From Roseococcus sp. SDR (lineage in GTDB: Bacteria; Pseudomonadota; Alphaproteobacteria; Acetobacterales; Acetobacteraceae): 39,632 bases of DNA. The stretch lies in contig NZ_JAHRCU010000030.1 of the NCBI RefSeq assembly GCF_019083995.1, forward strand, positions 1 through 39,632. Direction: 5' to 3'. The translations under genes and the position numbers were made by a program. This document shows, piece by piece, positions 21,146 through 28,610 of the stretch (position 1 is the first letter of the stretch; the number at the start of each line of letters is the position of its first letter). The notes beneath the pieces are model-generated. The model was given only the letters and a program-made list of their open reading frames with translations, was not told the DNA's origin and ran no database searches.

Positions 21146-21306
21146 CTGATGACCGGAGCGCCGCATGGCGCGGAGGTCTGAATCAGCCGGCCGGAAAGAT
21201 GCTGATGACCGGAGCGCCGCATGGCGCGGAGGTCTGAATCAGCCGGCCGGAAAGATGCTGATGACCGGAGCGCCGCAGGGCGCGGAGGTCTAAATCAGCC
21301 GGCCGG
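21146..21306. repeat. three tandem 56-bp hairpin units between hyi and garR (family 2)
   Basis: Units start at 21146, 21202 and 21258. The first two are identical; the third differs in the hairpin loop (GCAT to GCAG) and one flanking base, leaving the stem intact. Each unit can fold as CTGAT/ATCAG outer arms, GACC/GGTC, a symmetric GGA/GGA internal loop and GCGCC/GGCGC around a four-base loop, followed by CCGGCCGG. The array starts four bases beyond the hyi stop codon and has no coding potential of its own. Confidence 0.93.
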
Positions 21307-21309
21307 CGG

Positions 21310-22092
21310 CTACGCCGCGCGATACTTCGCGAACCAACCGAGGCCCGCGACCGTCTCGCCCTTCGGGCGATATTCGCAGCCGATCCAGCCACGGAAGCCG
21401 CTGGCGTCGATCGCGTTGAAGACGAAATCCCAGTTCACCTCGCCCGTGCCCGGCTCGTTGCGGCCCGGATTATCGGCGACCTGCATGTGGGCGATATAGG
21501 GCAGCAGTTCGGCCGCGCGGCGGGCCACATCGCCCTCGGTGATCTGGCAGTGGTAGAGGTCGAATTGCAGGCCCACGCGGTCCATGCCGAGCGCATCGAT
21601 GATGCGTGTCGCTTCCTTCGTCGTGTTGAGGAAGAAGCCCGGGATGTCGCGGTGGTTGATCGGCTCGATCACCGGCTTCACGCCGGCCTTGGCGCATTCC
21701 TCCGCCGCGAAGTCCAGATTGGCGGCGTAGCAGGCGAGCAGCGTGTCGCGCGCCGCACCGGCGGGCGTCAGCCCGGCCATGACGTGCAGGCGCGGGCATT
21801 TCAGCGCCGTCGTGTATTCCAGCGCGCGCTTGATGCCGTCCCGGAATTCCGCGCGGCGCTCTGGCAGGCAGGCCATGCCGCGCTCGCCGGCGTTCCAGTC
21901 CCCCGGGGGCGCGTTGAACAGCACCTGGGAGAGGCCGTTGCCCTCCAGGCGCTTGGCGATCTCGGCCGCCGGGAATTCATAGGGGAAGAGGAATTCCACC
22001 GCCTCGAAGCCCGCGGCGCGCGCGGCGGCGAAGCGGTCGAGGAAGGGGAGTTCATTGAACATCATGGAGATGTTCGCAGCAAACTTGGGCAT
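21310..22092 (-). CDS. hyi: hydroxypyruvate isomerase
   Basis: A 260-residue TIM-barrel enzyme that interconverts hydroxypyruvate and tartronate semialdehyde. It has the exact family length. Metal and catalytic residues fit: Glu143 (KPVIEPINHRD), Asp178 and His181 (QFDLYHCQ) and Glu240 (WIGCEYRP). The N-terminus MPKFAANISMMFNELPFLDR is typical of Hyi; the ATG at 22092 was chosen for this, and the longer upstream frame was rejected. It lies between serine-glyoxylate aminotransferase, which makes hydroxypyruvate, and tartronate semialdehyde reductase, which uses its product. The gaps on both sides hold hairpins, so transcript levels of the three genes may be set separately. Confidence 0.95.
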   Translation of the reverse strand: MPKFAANISMMFNELPFLDRFAAARAAGFEAVEFLFPYEFPAAEIAKRLEGNGLSQVLFNAPPGDWNAGERGMACLPERRAEFRDGIKRALEYTTALKCPRLHVMAGLTPAGAARDTLLACYAANLDFAAEECAKAGVKPVIEPINHRDIPGFFLNTTKEATRIIDALGMDRVGLQFDLYHCQITEGDVARRAAELLPYIAHMQVADNPGRNEPGTGEVNWDFVFNAIDASGFRGWIGCEYRPKGETVAGLGWFAKYRAA

Positions 22093-22146
22093 GGACGTTC
22101 CTGAGTGATTGTTGACGAACCACCAGAAGGCTCCGCCCCCCGGCAC

Positions 22147-22171
22147 CCTCGTGAGGCTTGGCCTCACGAGG
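22147..22171. terminator. perfect 11-bp hairpin upstream of hyi
   Basis: CCTCGTGAGGC and GCCTCACGAGG enclose TTG. No U tract on either strand. It sits in the 152-bp gap between sgaA and hyi, so it may be an attenuator or an mRNA processing/stability element. Confidence 0.45.
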
Positions 22172-22208
22172 AAGAACCGCCCGTGCCAAACCGGCGCCCT
22201 GTCGGGGC

Positions 22209-22239
22209 CCCCGCGAAAGCGCGCAGCGATTTCGTGGGG
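22209..22239 (-). terminator. hairpin just after the aminotransferase gene
   Basis: CCCCGCGAAA and TTTCGTGGGG form a 10-bp stem with one G-U pair around an 11-base loop, starting five bases after the sgaA stop. No U tract follows; partial termination or 3'-end protection is plausible. Confidence 0.45.
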
Positions 22240-22244
22240 AGTGA

Positions 22245-23429
22245 TTACGCGTTTCCGCTCAGATAATCCATCGCCGCCCGCACGCCCTCGGGCTTGTGCG
22301 GCACGCCCGCGATGCGCAGCCCCATCTCGATGCCCGACAGCGTGCCCATCAGGTGCAGCTCGCCGATATCGCCCAGATGGCCGATGCGGAAGACGCGGTC
22401 ATTCAACTGGCCGAGGCCGTTGCCGAGCGACATGTTGAACTTCTCCACGATCGCGGCCCGCAGCGCATTGGCGCTATGGCCCTCCGGCAGGCGCACCGCC
22501 GTCAGCACCGAGGAATAGTGGCGCGGCTCGGCGCATTGCACCTCCAGGCCCCAGGCGCGCACGGCCCGGCGCGTCGCTTCCGCCATGCGGTCGTGCCGCG
22601 CGAAGACATTGTCGAGCCCCTCCTCGAAGATCATGTCGAGCGCGGTGTCCAGCGCGTAGAGCATGTTCGTCGCCGGCGTATAGGGGAAATAGCCCGTGGC
22701 GTTGGAGGCGATCATCGGCCCCCAATCCCAGAAGCTGCGCACCAGCTTGGCATTCTTGCTGGCCGCGATCGCCTTGGCCGAGACGGCGTTGAAGGAGAGG
22801 CCGGGCGGCAGCATCAGCCCCTTCTGCGAGCCGGAGACGGTGACGTCCACGCCCCATGCATCATGCTTGAACTCCATGGAGCCCAGGCCGCTGATCGTAT
22901 CCACCAGCAGCAGCGCCGGGTGGCCCGCGGCATCAATGGCGGCGCGCACTTCCGCGATGCGGCTGGTGCAGCCCGTGCTTGTCTCATTGTGGACGACGCA
23001 GACAGCCTTGATCTCGTGCCCCTTGTCGGCGCGGAGATAGGCCTCGATCGCCTCGGGCTCGGCCGCGCGGCGCCAGTCGCCCTTGAGGAATTCCGGGCGG
23101 ATGCCCAGGCGCTCGGCCATCTCGCGCCAGAGGCTGGCGAAGTGGCCCGTTTCGCACATCAGCACGCGGTCATTGGGGCTCAGCGTGTTGACCAGCGCCG
23201 CTTCCCAGGCGCCGGTGCCCGAGGCCGGGAAGATGATGACGTTGCTCTCGGTCTGGAAGATCTTCTTGACCTTGCCCAGCACCTGCTGGCCCATCACGCC
23301 GAAATCCGGGCCGCGATGATCCATCGTCGGGTTGTCCAGCGCGCGCAGCACGCGGTCCGGCACGTTGGAGGGGCCGGGGATCTGCAGGAAATGGCGGCCG
23401 GGGGTGGTGCGGGTCTGGAAATAGGCCAT
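22245..23429 (-). CDS. sgaA: serine-glyoxylate aminotransferase (class V)
   Basis: A 394-residue PLP-dependent transaminase. It begins MAYFQTRTTPGRHFLQIPGP, the standard opening of serine/alanine-glyoxylate aminotransferases. It has the cofactor-binding PASGTGAWEAAL (68-79), the NETSTG motif (148-153), VDTISGLGS (176-184) and the Schiff-base Lys203 in GSQKGLMLPPG. It moves the amino group of serine to glyoxylate, giving hydroxypyruvate and glycine. AGGAGG lies just before the ATG at 23429; upstream in-frame ATGs lie in the promoter region. Followed by hyi and garR, which consume hydroxypyruvate, and divergent from a large 2-hydroxyacid dehydrogenase that could supply glyoxylate. Alanine-glyoxylate activity alone is less likely in this context. 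Confidence 0.93.
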   Translation of the reverse strand: MAYFQTRTTPGRHFLQIPGPSNVPDRVLRALDNPTMDHRGPDFGVMGQQVLGKVKKIFQTESNVIIFPASGTGAWEAALVNTLSPNDRVLMCETGHFASLWREMAERLGIRPEFLKGDWRRAAEPEAIEAYLRADKGHEIKAVCVVHNETSTGCTSRIAEVRAAIDAAGHPALLLVDTISGLGSMEFKHDAWGVDVTVSGSQKGLMLPPGLSFNAVSAKAIAASKNAKLVRSFWDWGPMIASNATGYFPYTPATNMLYALDTALDMIFEEGLDNVFARHDRMAEATRRAVRAWGLEVQCAEPRHYSSVLTAVRLPEGHSANALRAAIVEKFNMSLGNGLGQLNDRVFRIGHLGDIGELHLMGTLSGIEMGLRIAGVPHKPEGVRAAMDYLSGNA

Positions 23430-23449
23430 GGGGTCCTCCTGGGTTGCCC

Positions 23450-23507
23450 CCTCATGCCCTGAACCGGCCCCGCCTGCCAATGAGTTCGGCTTGTGCGGGG
23501 CATGAGG
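23450..23507. promoter_or_regulatory. candidate shared operator in the divergent sgaA / FAD-dehydrogenase promoter region
   Basis: A perfect 10-bp inverted repeat, CCTCATGCCC at 23450-23459 and GGGCATGAGG at 23498-23507, with 38 bp between. It occupies the centre of the 122-bp gap between the two divergent genes. Such an arrangement suits a dimeric or looping regulator. No regulator gene is adjacent. Confidence 0.4.
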
Positions 23508-23551
23508 ATTATCCATCTGGCGCGGCCGCGATCCGGGGCTAAAACGGCGCC

Positions 23552-26446
23552 ATGAACGCCATCGCACCCACCATCGGAGATTCCCGCCTGGCCCGCAGGC
23601 TGCAGCGCGAGACGGAAGGGAGCGTGCTCTTCGCCCCCGCCGATCGCGGCCGCTACGCGACGGATGCCAGCATCTACCAGGTCGAGCCCATCGGGGTTCT
23701 GGTGCCGAAATCCACCGCCGATGTCGAAGCCGCCATGGCGATCTGCCGGGAGGAGGGCGTGCCCGTCCTGCCGCGCGGCGGCGGCACCAGCCAATGCGGG
23801 CAGACGGTGAACCGCGCGCTGGTGCTGGACTGCACCAAGCATCTGCGCCGCGTGCTGAGCATCGAAGGTGATACCGCCCGCGTCGAGCCGGGCATCACCT
23901 TGGGCGCCTTGAACGAGGCGCTGAAAAGCTCGGGAAAATTCTTCCCGGTGGACCCCTCCACATGGCAGCGCTGCACCATCGGTGGCATGGCGGGGAACAA
24001 TTCCTGCGGCAGCAAGTCCATCCGCTACGGGCTGATGGCGGACAATGTGCGCGCGATTGACGCCATCCTCGCCGATGGCTCGCGGCACGTGTTTGGCGAG
24101 AACGCGCCCAACACGGATCTCGTTGCGCGCCTGCACGCGCTGGGCGAGCGCGAGGCGGCCGAGATCGCGGAGAAATTCCCCGCGCAGCTCCGCCGTGTGG
24201 GCGGCTACAACCTCGATGCGCTGACGCCGGATGCACGCGCGACCCTAGGATCGGCCTCGGCCGATCCGTCCGCTGTTTCCCGTGGGAACCTCGCGCGCCT
24301 GCTGGTGGGCAGCGAGGGCACGCTGGCCTTCTCGGCCGCACTCGACCTCAAGCTCTGGCCGATCAAGCCGCGCAAGGTGGTGGGCATCTGCCAATTCCCC
24401 ACCTTCCGCCGCGCCATGGAGGCGTCGAAGCATCTCGTCACGCTCGACCCCGAGGCGGTGGAGCTGGTGGACCGCACGATGATCGACCTCGGCCGCTCCA
24501 TCCCGATCTACCGCGCGACGATTGACCAGATGGTCATCGGCGAGCCCGACAGCCTGCTCATCGTCGAATTCCATGGCGATGACGATGCGAAGCTCATGCG
24601 CCAGCTCGCCGCGCTTGATGAGATGATGGGCGATCTCGGCCTGCCCGGGCAGGTGGTGCATGCGGTGGATGCCGGCTTCCAGGCCGCCATCGCCGAGGTG
24701 CGCGAGGCCGGGCTCAACATCATGATGAGCCAGAAGCAGGACGCGAAGCCCGTCTCCTTCATCGAGGATGCGGCCGTGTCCTTGGAAGACCTCGCCGACT
24801 ACACCGAGCGCCTGACGGCGGTTTTCGACGAGTATGGCGTGAAGGGCACCTGGTATGCCCATGCCAGCGTCGGCTGCCTGCATGTCCGCCCCGTGCTGAA
24901 CATGAAGGAGGGCGGCGATGTGCAAAAGATGCGCGAGATCGCCGAGCGCTGCTTCGAGCTGGTCCGCGAATACAAGGGCAGCCACTCAGGCGAGCATGGC
25001 GATGGCATCGTCCGCTCCGAATTCCATGAGAGCATGTTCGGCCCCCGCATCGTCCGCGCCTTCGAGGCGGTGAAGGACGAGTTCGACCCGAACGCGCTGC
25101 TCAACCCCGGCCGCGTGGTGCGCCCGCCGCGCATGGATGACCGCAGCCTGTTTCGCTATCCGCCAGACTACACGCCGCTTTCCGACGTGACGCCCGTGCT
25201 CGACTGGTCGGCGCATCCGGGGCCGCAGGCCGGCCTGCTCGGCGCGGTCGAGATGTGCAACAACAACGGCACCTGCCGGAAATTCGACGCCAACGTCATG
25301 TGCCCGAGCTATCGCGTGACGCGCGACGAGCAGCACCTCACGCGCGGCCGCGCCAATACGCTGCGCCTGGCACTCACCGGCCAGATCCCGGGCGGTATCG
25401 CGAGCGAGGAGGTGCAGGAGGCGATGTCGCTCTGCGTCTCCTGCAAGGGCTGCAAGCGCGAATGCCCCACGGGGGTGGACATGGCGCGCATGAAGATCGA
25501 GGTGCTGGCCGCGCGCAACGCCAAGCAGGGCGTGCCGCTGAAGGACCGCCTGGTGGCCGCGCTGCCGCGCTACGCGCCCTGGGCGGCGAGCCTGCCCTGG
25601 CTCGCCAATCTGCGGAACCGCGTGCCGCTACTGGCGAAGCTGATGGAGCGCGTGACGGGCATCGCGGCCCAACGCAAGCTGCCCGAATTCGTCTCGCCCC
25701 CCTTCCTCGACAAGGATGGCTGCCGGGCGGAGGGCGAGCGGCGCCAGGTGCTGCTCTTCGCCGATACCTTCAACCGCTATTTCGAGCCCGAGAACCTGCA
25801 CGCCGCCGTGCGCGTGCTGAACGCGGCCGGCTATTCGGCGCAGGTGGCGAGTGCCGGTGGCCGCCCGCTCTGCTGCGGCCGCACCTATCTCGCGGCGGGC
25901 ATGGTGGAGGAGGCGCGGGCCGAGGCGCAGCGCACGCTCGCCGTGCTGTCGCAATCCGACGCGCCGGTGATCGGCCTCGAACCTTCCTGCCTCATGACGC
26001 TGCGCGACGAGTTCCAGGCCCTTCTGCCGGGGCCCGAGACCGAGGCGCTGTCCAAGCGCGCCTTCCTCGCCACGGAGTTCCTGGAGAAGGAGGGCACGCT
26101 GCCCGCGCTGAAGCCGGGTGCCACGACCGCGCATATCCATGGCCATTGCCACCAGAAGGCCTTTGGCGCCTTCCCCGCGGCGGTGAAGGTACTCAGGAAC
26201 GTGCCGGGCATGGAAGTGAAGCCCATCACCTCCTCCTGCTGCGGCATGGCCGGTGCCTTCGGTTATGAGGCGAAGAACCTGGAGACATCGAAGGCCATGG
26301 CCGAACTCTCGTTGCTGCCCGCCGTGCGCGCCGCCGCCCCCACCGACGTGATCGTGGCCGACGGCACCTCCTGCCGCCACCAGATCGCCGATCTCAGCGG
26401 GCGTGAGGCGCTGCACTCCATCCGCGTGCTGGATCGCTCGCTGTGA
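23552..26446 (+). CDS. FAD- and Fe-S-containing 2-hydroxyacid dehydrogenase (GlcD-GlcF fusion type)
   Basis: A 964-residue fusion. An FAD-binding type-4 domain occupies about 40-280 (RGGGTSQCGQ, WQRCTIGGMAGNNSCGSKS). An FAD-oxidase C-terminal domain follows (GSHSGEHGDG motif near 475). A ferredoxin-like pair of cysteine motifs is at 569-584 (CNNNGTC ... C) and 628-638 (CVSCKGCKREC). Two cysteine-rich CCG domains end the protein (FEPENLH, GHCHQKAFG, SSCCGMAGAFG). Such proteins oxidise D-lactate, glycolate or D-2-hydroxyglutarate and pass electrons to the quinone pool. Its divergent position to sgaA-hyi-garR favours glycolate or a related acid, giving glyoxylate, but the substrate is not shown by sequence. 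The DUF924 gene overlaps its stop (GTGA). Confidence 0.92.
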   Translation: MNAIAPTIGDSRLARRLQRETEGSVLFAPADRGRYATDASIYQVEPIGVLVPKSTADVEAAMAICREEGVPVLPRGGGTSQCGQTVNRALVLDCTKHLRRVLSIEGDTARVEPGITLGALNEALKSSGKFFPVDPSTWQRCTIGGMAGNNSCGSKSIRYGLMADNVRAIDAILADGSRHVFGENAPNTDLVARLHALGEREAAEIAEKFPAQLRRVGGYNLDALTPDARATLGSASADPSAVSRGNLARLLVGSEGTLAFSAALDLKLWPIKPRKVVGICQFPTFRRAMEASKHLVTLDPEAVELVDRTMIDLGRSIPIYRATIDQMVIGEPDSLLIVEFHGDDDAKLMRQLAALDEMMGDLGLPGQVVHAVDAGFQAAIAEVREAGLNIMMSQKQDAKPVSFIEDAAVSLEDLADYTERLTAVFDEYGVKGTWYAHASVGCLHVRPVLNMKEGGDVQKMREIAERCFELVREYKGSHSGEHGDGIVRSEFHESMFGPRIVRAFEAVKDEFDPNALLNPGRVVRPPRMDDRSLFRYPPDYTPLSDVTPVLDWSAHPGPQAGLLGAVEMCNNNGTCRKFDANVMCPSYRVTRDEQHLTRGRANTLRLALTGQIPGGIASEEVQEAMSLCVSCKGCKRECPTGVDMARMKIEVLAARNAKQGVPLKDRLVAALPRYAPWAASLPWLANLRNRVPLLAKLMERVTGIAAQRKLPEFVSPPFLDKDGCRAEGERRQVLLFADTFNRYFEPENLHAAVRVLNAAGYSAQVASAGGRPLCCGRTYLAAGMVEEARAEAQRTLAVLSQSDAPVIGLEPSCLMTLRDEFQALLPGPETEALSKRAFLATEFLEKEGTLPALKPGATTAHIHGHCHQKAFGAFPAAVKVLRNVPGMEVKPITSSCCGMAGAFGYEAKNLETSKAMAELSLLPAVRAAAPTDVIVADGTSCRHQIADLSGREALHSIRVLDRSL

Positions 26447-27009
26447 AGGACATCCTCGACTTCTGGTTCGCCGATGGCACGGACCAGTTCCGCCAGGCCT
26501 GGTTCAAGAAGGACGCGGATTTCGACGCCGAGATCGCGCGCCGCTTCGGCCCGCTGGTGGCGCCCGCGCGCGAAGGCCAGCTCGACGCCTGGGCCGACAC
26601 GCCGGAGGGCGCGCTCGCGCTCTTCATCCTGCTCGACCAGTTCCCGCGCAACCTGTTTCGCGGCTCGCCCGAAGCCTTCGCCAGCGACGCGCACGCCCTG
26701 ACGCTGGCGCGCCGCGTCGTGGTGGAACGGCGGCTGGACCTGGCGCTGACGCCGACGCAGCGCGTCTTTCTCTACCTGCCCTTCGAGCATGCGGAATCGC
26801 TCGAGGCGCAGAACCTCTCCGTGGCGCTCTTCGAGGGGCTGCGGGATTCGCCCGCGCATGCGGCACCCGGCGGCACCATCGCCTATGCCTGGGCGCATCG
26901 CGCCGTCATCGCGCGCTTCGGCCGCTTCCCGCATCGCAATGCCGTGCTGGGGCGCGAGAGCACGCCGGCGGAGCTCGCCTATCTGGCGCAGCCCGGCGCC
27001 GGATTCTGA
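26443..27009 (+). CDS. DUF924 family protein
   Basis: A 188-residue alpha-helical protein with the DUF924 hallmarks: the start KDILDFWFADG, then FRQAWFKKDADFD, a central LFILLDQFPRNLFRGSPEAF (about 60-80), FLYLPFEHAES near 108, and RFGRFPHRNAVLGRESTPAE near the C-terminus. Related proteins have a TPR-like fold and unknown function. It starts with GTG overlapping the dehydrogenase stop by 4 bp, so it is coupled to that gene. The conserved HxRFGRFPHRN segment suggests a defined binding site, but no activity can be assigned. Confidence 0.92.
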   Translation: MKDILDFWFADGTDQFRQAWFKKDADFDAEIARRFGPLVAPAREGQLDAWADTPEGALALFILLDQFPRNLFRGSPEAFASDAHALTLARRVVVERRLDLALTPTQRVFLYLPFEHAESLEAQNLSVALFEGLRDSPAHAAPGGTIAYAWAHRAVIARFGRFPHRNAVLGRESTPAELAYLAQPGAGF

Positions 27010-27071
27010 GCCGGTTTGACCGCGCGGCCAGACCGGGTTCAATGCGGCGGCACAACGCCCAGGACACCACC

Positions 27072-27677
27072 ATGAAGCTCGTCGGCCGCACTCTCTCGCC
27101 TTTCGTTCGCCGCGTCGCGGTCACGCTCGCGGTCTATGGCATTCCCTACGAGAGCCTGGCGCTCTCCACCGTGACCGATGGCGCGGCCATCAAGGGCTAT
27201 AACCCGGTGGGGCGCGTCCCTTCGCTGATCCTGGATGATGGCGAGGTGCTGATCGATTCCAGCGCCATCATCGACCACCTGGACGAGCTGGCCGGCCCCG
27301 ATGCCCTCATCCCTCGCGCCGGCGCCGAGCGGCGGCAGGTGATGCGCGTGCTGCAGATCGCCCTTGGTGCCACCGAGAAGGCCGTCGCGGCCTATTATGA
27401 GGGGCAGCGCCGGCCGGAGGGCCTCACCTGGTCAGAAGGGCTGGCCAATCTGGAGGGACAGTTCCTCGGCGGCTTCGCCGCGCTGGAAGCCATGCTGACC
27501 GGCGAGCATCTCTGCCTCGGCCGTCTGACCCAGGCGGATGTGACGGCGCTCTGCGGACATGATTTCGCGGCGCGCGTCATGCCCGACCTCCTCATTGGCC
27601 GATTCCCACGGCTTTCGGCGCTCGCCGCCAGGCTGAACTCCGATCCGCGGATCGGCGGGACCGCCTTCAAGGGCTGA
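27072..27677 (+). CDS. glutathione S-transferase family protein
   Basis: A 201-residue protein with a thioredoxin-like N-terminal domain beginning MKLVGRTLSPFVRRVAVTL, the glutathione-binding GRVPSLILDDGEVLIDSSAI (about 48-67, with the cis-Pro and the ESxAI-like DSSAI), and an all-helical C-terminal domain. The SPFVRR element places the catalytic Ser near residue 9. Bacterial enzymes of this type conjugate or reduce electrophiles with glutathione. ATG at 27072 was chosen because the upstream frame covers the DUF924 gene. An intrinsic-terminator-like hairpin follows at 27683. Confidence 0.93.
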   Translation: MKLVGRTLSPFVRRVAVTLAVYGIPYESLALSTVTDGAAIKGYNPVGRVPSLILDDGEVLIDSSAIIDHLDELAGPDALIPRAGAERRQVMRVLQIALGATEKAVAAYYEGQRRPEGLTWSEGLANLEGQFLGGFAALEAMLTGEHLCLGRLTQADVTALCGHDFAARVMPDLLIGRFPRLSALAARLNSDPRIGGTAFKG

Positions 27678-27682
27678 GGCGC

Positions 27683-27718
27683 TCCGGCGGATTTATGCCG
27701 CCGGATTAACGATTTCTT
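27683..27718 (+). terminator. intrinsic terminator after the GST gene
   Basis: TCCGGCGG (27683-27690) and CCGCCGGA (27698-27705) form an 8-bp stem around ATTTATG, followed by TTAACGATTTCTT. This is the best rho-independent terminator in the window. Confidence 0.75.
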
Positions 27719-27758
27719 AAGCGGAATGACGCAATGGTCACGGGACGGGGCGGTCCCA

Positions 27759-27776
27759 TTGTGCTGCACTGCACAA
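27759..27776. promoter_or_regulatory. inverted repeat upstream of the DUF1194 gene
   Basis: TTGTGC and GCACAA flank TGCACT, within a longer imperfect dyad (CCCA left, TGGG right). Directly downstream TTGAAC (27785-27790) and TAGATA spaced 16 bp could be a promoter for the gene at 27870. The dyad would sit just upstream of the -35, a typical activator position. Confidence 0.35.
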
Positions 27777-27869
27777 ATTGGGTCTTGAACTCTGACCGAA
27801 CCCGCTTAGATACGTTTTCGTAATGGGAAGAACCGCAAGCACGGCTCCACCAGCTTCAAGGGGGCTCGC

Positions 27870-28610
27870 ATGCTTCGTCGTCACTTCATCACCGCCGCCC
27901 TGGCCGCGCCGGTGGTGCTTCGCACCCACGCCGCGCGGGCGACCGAGCCGGTGGATGTGGAACTGGTCCTCGCCGTGGATGTCTCGCGCTCCGTGGACAA
28001 TGAGGAGCAGGAGATGCAGTTCGCCGGCTATGCCGCCGCCTTCCGCGACCGGCGCCTGGTCGAGGCCATGTCGCGCGGGCCGATCGGCTCCATCGCCTGC
28101 ACCCTCTTCACCTGGTCCGACTGGAACATCCAGGAGCACCTCGTGCCCTGGATGAAGCTGGACGGCCCGCAAGCCGCCGAGCGATTCGCCCAGGCGATCG
28201 ACGCCGCCCCCCGCCGGACGCACCTCTACACCTCCATCTCCGGCGCGATGGATTACGCCGCGAAGCTGTTCGGCCAAGGCTTCGAGGGCACGCGCCGCGT
28301 CGTGGACATTTCGGGCGACGGCATCAACAATTCAGGCCGCGAGGTGGGCGCGGCGCGCGAGGATGCGCTGAACCAGGGCATCGTGCTGAACGGCCTCGCC
28401 GTGCTCGACCGCACGCCGCCGCCGCCGGGCCTGGGTGCCATGCAGCCGCTCGACGAATACTACCGCGAGCGGGTGATCGGCGGCCCCGGCGCCTTCCTCA
28501 TGGTGGCGGATGGCTTCGAGAGCTTCGAGCAGGCGGTCCGCCGCAAGATCATCCGCGAGGTGGCGGTGGCGCCGCCGCCGGGTCCGCTCGTCGAACGCGC
28601 GACGGTCTGA
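27870..28610 (+). CDS. DUF1194 domain protein (von Willebrand factor A-like, exported)
   Basis: A 246-residue protein with an N-terminal export signal that carries a twin arginine (MLRRHFITAALAAPVV, cleavage likely after RTHAARA). A vWA-like domain follows; the metal-ion-dependent adhesion motif DVSRS is at residues 37-41 (Asp37, Ser39, Ser41), and VVDISGDGINNSG near 145 supplies the second metal-contact loop. DUF1194 proteins are common in alphaproteobacteria and are probably periplasmic adhesion or scaffold proteins of unknown partner. The 192 bp upstream carry a terminator, an inverted repeat and a candidate promoter, so it is probably its own transcription unit. Its stop abuts the znuB stop with no spacer. 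Confidence 0.9.
   Translation: MLRRHFITAALAAPVVLRTHAARATEPVDVELVLAVDVSRSVDNEEQEMQFAGYAAAFRDRRLVEAMSRGPIGSIACTLFTWSDWNIQEHLVPWMKLDGPQAAERFAQAIDAAPRRTHLYTSISGAMDYAAKLFGQGFEGTRRVVDISGDGINNSGREVGAAREDALNQGIVLNGLAVLDRTPPPPGLGAMQPLDEYYRERVIGGPGAFLMVADGFESFEQAVRRKIIREVAVAPPPGPLVERATV

Noticed and set aside
21183-21392. 69-codon minus-strand frame across the 56-bp repeats
   Set aside because: It arises from the repeat and the end of hyi in another frame and has no independent start signal.
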